Positions 48,531 to 54,500 of a stretch of DNA of 64,000 bases are shown one piece after another. How positions within the stretch are numbered: the stretch's first letter is position 1; each line of letters opens with the position of its first letter. The stretch covers positions 71,088,366 through 71,152,365 of the forward strand of contig CM036758.1 in assembly GCA_020796225.1 (NCBI GenBank). The letters are read 5' to 3'. This stretch comes from Arion vulgaris. Lineage: Eukaryota > Mollusca > Gastropoda > Stylommatophora > Arionidae. The notes under the pieces were generated by a model. It worked only from the letters and a program-made list of their open reading frames with translations. It searched no databases and was not told where the DNA came from. Made by a program: the position numbers and the translations under genes.

Positions 48531-51500
48531 TGTTGTTTTTTTAATCTTAAATTTTTGTAATGTTGCCAATTCCCTTCACTGTTGTCTTTGTTTTTGCTCA
48601 AGATACAATTCTAAAGCTTAACAGGTTTGTTAATATTTGACAGTTTCCTATCAGTGTTAAACCTCACCTCTTAGTGCTATATATCACCTGTTGGTGCTAT
48701 ATCTCACCTGTTAGTGCTATACCTGACCTGTTAGTGCTATATCTCACCTGTCAGTGTTAAACCTCACCTCTTAGTGCTATATATCACTTGTTAGTGCTAT
48801 ATCTCACCTGTTAGTGATATATATCACATCTTAGCGCTATATCTCACCTGTTAGTGCTAATAGCATATATTTTTACTTTCTCTAGTGCTACATCTCACTC
48901 TTAGTGCTATAATCATTTTGTTAGTGCTATACTCACCTGTAGTGCTATACCTCACCTGTTAGTGCTATACATCACTTGTTAGTGCTATACATCACTTGTT
49001 AGTGCTATACATCACTTGTTAGTGCTATACCTTCACCTGATGGTGCTAATCCTTCACCTGTTATTTTAAACTCCACTTGTTTGTTGTTTGTGTTATTCAT
49101 CTGTTAGTGTTAAACCCCATGTTTTTCCCACTTTTTAGTATTAAAAGTAAACCCAAAGTGTTTCTGTTAAACTTGTTCTGTTAGTGTTGAACTCTATCTG
49201 TTGTACGTTAGTATTAAACATTTTCTGTTCGTTAAACCCCTCCTGTACATGTTATACCATGTGAGATACTGAACTCTTTAAATAATTGATATTTATTTGT
49301 AATATATCTATATATTTGTTGTGTAAAATGGTAACTATTTTGACTGTTGATGTTTGACAGATGCTGACACTATACCGAATTATGAGAATGTTATACAGAA
49401 TATTCACTATTATCACAACAAACCTGAAGAGTTGGCCAACCGGACACTGACCCTGTACTGCTCTAGTCAGAACCAGAGGTTTACCAGCACAAAGTTTATT
49501 GAACGAGTGAGTTACCAACATTGATTGACTTCTTGTGTTGTCAACTTTTTTCTTTTTTCATTAGACATCATTAGGCAGCATTTACTGAGTTAGTTAGATA
49601 TCATCTCAGTTTGGAATATCTTTATTGCACTCCAGACATGTCCATAGATGCTCCGATCTCCTACGCAGTATCTCCTACAGCGTCCAACGACTAACCGTAC
49701 CAGTTCGATGTTTATTGATGAGCTTATTCATGTACCTGTTGTGCTATCCTTTTCTGGCCACTCCAATCTTCAATCCCAGTTCTTGCAATCTAGCAGTTGA
49801 CATGGATTGGTTTACATGAAAAATCCTCTTTGTGGCCACGCTCTATGGGGGTGGTCAGAATGTCAGCTATATCCATTGACTGACCCCCTGATAGGGTGAC
49901 AGAATCAACCAGCCTGTCTGCTCTCTGTTTGCCTTCTACATCCATGTGCCCAATAACAAAGATATGTGTAAATCTGCAAATTGTTGATGCTTGATATAAG
50001 ATGTGATACAACCATTTACTCAGATAGTGTGTATTGCCTGGGTCCACAAAGGGAGCAAAGAATAGTACCACTGTGACCTACAAGGCATGTATTAAGAGGC
50101 GACTGATGTAGGAACCTAGGGAAGCTACCCTATTAAATAAAAAGCAGCAGAAATCGGATGTGCAGGCCTACTTGTAGGTGCATAACTAGCACAATGTACA
50201 ATCACTATTAGGCTCAGATCACATACAAATCACGAAGAATGGTTTAATAAGTGGTCAATATGTAGCGTTCGAAGAAGAAGACTCTCTCTCTCGCGATCCG
50301 GCCTAGACTGATGAACCAACTTTTATCATGAATTTTACCATGTTTTAAAGGGACTCCGTTCCTCCTGACAGCTTCTCACGAAGCTCTGTGTTATGGGGCC
50401 AGGTTTCTTTTCTTATACCTGCTATCAGTTGACAATCTTGCGGTACCTGCTCTGCCGTCATATCCTTTTTTTGCAGGGGCACAGGCTAGTTGTGCCAATT
50501 TTAAATTTATTAAACATGTGGGTGCGGATCCGAAGAAGAAGACTGAGATAGCCAGACATCGCCCATGTGGTTACCGGGGCCCAAATTGGGGTGTAAAGAA
50601 TAGGACCACTGTTACCTGCCATGCATGTCGTAGAGGCGACTGAGATTGAGCGTGGGGCTAGCTACCCCACACCGTAAAAACACTAGATGGCTACAGAGTG
50701 GAGAGCGAACCGAATAAACGATGACTGACTGAAACTGGACACATCGCCAAAGAATAAGTACCAGAGCTCCAAATGGTGCTGAAGATGTGACGTAAACACA
50801 CCAATGCTAAGGCTGCATGAATCAGATTTCTACATGAATAGAATTTATGGGGAAGTCTGGTACATCGGTCTCGGCGGTGATCAAGAGAGAGAGATAGCTA
50901 GACATGAGAATTATACAAAATGTTTTATGATTTGATATTTATGAATCTGTTTGAAGATTAACCTCTCTTGCACATAACCTTTTCAGCATATTTTATTCAA
51001 ACCACCAATAATCATTTCTCCAGCTTGTTGCTGTGCACCAAGCTGCTTCTGCTCCACGTGCAGCCAATGCCCAGAGCAATAGCCTGAGTGTACATCAGTC
51101 TTTGAAGAAGGTCGGCAATGATGGTATACATACAGCAGGTGCTGCCAGCTCAAGTAAGATCATCATATATGTATGTTATTGTTAGTTTTGTGAATATGAC
51201 TGTGTCTACTAATGAACTGCATTGGTTCGTTCTCGCCCGTGTGTTGCCGGAGCTCGCAAGGGGAGCAAAAATAGTAACACTGCGACCTACAAGACATGTC
51301 GTAAGAAGCGACTGAGGTAGGGACCTAGGGAAACTACCCTAGTAAATAAACGCGTTGCAAAATTTGGATGTGCTCGACTACTTGTAACCACATAACTAGC
51401 ACAACGTACAACCAATCTTAGGCTCAGATCACATACAAATCACAAAGAGTGGTTCAACAAGTGGTTGATATGAGCGTTCAAGAAGAAGGTTTATTCTTAA

Positions 51501-54500
51501 AAAAACCACATTATTTTCATATTGATCGACCAAATATCATCATCATCATCAGGTGTCGTCTCCACATCGAAGGTTGGCTGCAATGAATCTCCAGCATCCT
51601 CTGTCTTTCGCCTTGGTGTTGCACACTGCCAGACTGTAACCTGTCCATTTCTTAAAGTTTCCTCCCACTTATCTCTCGGTCTTCCTCTTGCTCTTCTCCC
51701 CTCAACTTTCCCCTCTAGTAAATGTTTTATCATGGTGTCATGCCTTTTATGTGCCCAAAATACTTTACTTGTCTGAATTTTATTTCTCTTAATAATTGTT
51801 TCTTCATGCCTAGTTTTCCTAAAACTTGTTTATTTGTCTGTTTTTCTGTCCATGAAACTCTGCTTATTCTTCTATATATCCACATCTCAAATGCATCAAT
51901 TCTGTCTTCTAACTGCTTGTTCATTGTCCATGTTTCGAGCCATACATTAATATAGGATATATATAGCATTTGATCATTCTAATTTTTAGCCTGTTTGTGA
52001 TTTGTTTGTGAGTTGGACCAAATATACTTTTGGACAAAAATGCCAAAGTAACAAGCACACTTATACTGCAACAGACACACAAGTGTCAGATAAAAAAAAC
52101 ACACATATGCACTAACGTACACACTATTATTATTATTATATTCCTCCTGTACTGTTAACAGAGGTGACAAAAACACTGTTCTGGAAATCTCGTCATATCC
52201 TGACGTTGTGAGGCAACAGGATTAGAGAAAAGAAGAAGACCGTTATACATTACTTAGGGCCTGCAAGCAATTTCTCCACACCGCTCTATCCATTGCAACT
52301 CATTCAATGAAATGAGTTCAATATTTCTTGTCTCTCTCAGTAAAGTTTGTGTTTCAAAGTTTTCCTTTGAAGTCCTTTCTTTCTTGATAATGGATCAGAC
52401 TTATCCCAATAATAATTATGGCAGAAGTACTAATAGCAATGACAGAAACTGATTGTGCTGGAACGATAAATTATTATGTAGCTTTATATTATTATCATCA
52501 GCATTGTCTTAGGAGACAATAGGTTTTGCATCATGTAGTTTGTTCTGTGCTTAATGCATGCCTGACAAATGTTTATAAATTAGCTGAGTTGCCCAAGCAT
52601 AAACTAACCCCTCTCGACTTCGCTGATAACCGGTAGGGCATTGCATGATGCCTGGCCACTTTAGTGCTCAACTCTGGATGTGTTGTTTGCTTCCATGACC
52701 TTTTCTGCTCCTGAGGCTTCCACAAGACAGTAGGGTTATTTGCCCATAGCTGGGAGTCTGGTCTTTGGATATCAGTGTAAATCTACTCATGTCACATGTC
52801 TGGGGGGTCAGACCTCCTCCAAGGTTTTTTGTTGGGTTTACTCCCCAATCGGATTATTTAAAAAAAAATCATTACAAAAAATAAACCTGACCTAGGAGAG
52901 TCCATCTCCCTAGGTGAGCCATTTCCAAGATAGCCTTTGACTGTGTGGTAAATGTTTCCCAGTCTACACTGCTGGGATGTGGGGTTGACTTGTGTGTTCT
53001 GAAGGTCATCGGCATGCTATTAATTTTCACTGTTTACACCTCATAAAAGAGGCTAGCCGATCCCAACCCTGCTGGATGCAGTGCCAGGCCCAGAACATAC
53101 CGTGTAGACCAACTTTAGATTATATATATATGTGTTTTTGTTGTTTCTTTGCAGACCTTGGCATGGTGGCCATCATTGTGGTTTGTGTTGGGTTTCTATT
53201 GTTCATGATTGTCCTGGGTGTGATACGTATCCGTGCTGCACACAAGCGAACACAGGTGGTACAGGTAGATGAGAAGCAGGAGATGGAATGGGACAACTCT
53301 TCTCTCAATATTACCATCAACCCAATGGAACAGGAGGTAATGTGAAATCAGAGTTTTCTTGTTTTGAGCTAAAGTCTTAGAGCGTCTGTAGCTTAAGTGG
53401 TAGAGAGCCGATTGCAACCTAAGCGTACCTGGTTCAAACTCCACTGTGGGCAAGTTTGGAAGCAAATTTGTTACCGTGAGATTTTTACGAAAGGTAAAAA
53501 TAGACCTCACCCTTCAGCAATGGCAAACTACTGAACGTATAAGTGGTGCCTAGAAAATCAACGACTCGTTTACTGCGGTGGATAGCTACATCCTGTAAAG
53601 GATATGCCACGATTTTCATTCATTAAAGTATAGAGAACAAATGTACTGTTTTTCATACCATGAGGTATATTGGGGAACGTAATGTTAGGTCCATATTTTA
53701 CTTTGGAACCGGTTGAACACGATGAAAGATGTGGTCAACATCATGCCAGCTACTTTTACTTTCTATTGTTTCTCTAGTCTTCTTCATCTCTTAACAGGTT
53801 TGAACAGTTTAGTTGAAATTTGACTGAAGTAGTCTTTTGTACCTGCTGAAAACATTTGCAGTAAGGTTTATGCAATCAGTATTATGTGGCCGTCTGTGGC
53901 TTAGTGGTAGTGAGTTCAATCACGACCCAAGAGTACCTGGTTCAAACTCTGCGGCAGGCAGTTTAAAAGCAACTTTGTTCCTGTTAACTTTTACAAACGA
54001 TAAAAATACACCTCACTGTTCAGAAAGACAGATCTGTAAATTCACTGCCATGGTGTCAAGTCGAAGGGCAAATGCTCAGATAACTGCTGGATCGGAAAAG
54101 TAAAGTAAAGTTCAGAAAGCAAACTACTGAACGTATAAGTTGTGTCTAGAAAATCAATGACTTGTTTACTGTAAGTAAAAAAGTAAAGGAACCCTTTCAT
54201 ACCTTGTGGTATATAGGGCAATACAGTGTTAGGCCTGTATTATTCATTGACTGTCGGCACACGTTGGGTGATGTGGTCAGCATCACGCCGGCGGCCTTTA
54301 CTTTCCCAGAGTATGTCTGGTACCCAGTTGAGGCTGGGTCGACCTGAGAGCCGCGCGGCGGGAAAATTTCACGCACACTGCAGGAGTTGAACCCGTACCA
54401 CCAGCCTTGAGAAGCGAGTTCACTAACAACTACGCTACCACGGCTCTCTTGTTTACTGTAGTTGATAGCAAAGTCCTATAAAGGATATGCCATGATTTTC

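Noticed and set aside
52992..53154. ATG-led 5' extension of exon 15
   Set aside because: It reads through the intron and its acceptor tttctttgcag; the family alignment begins at the transmembrane segment after 53155.
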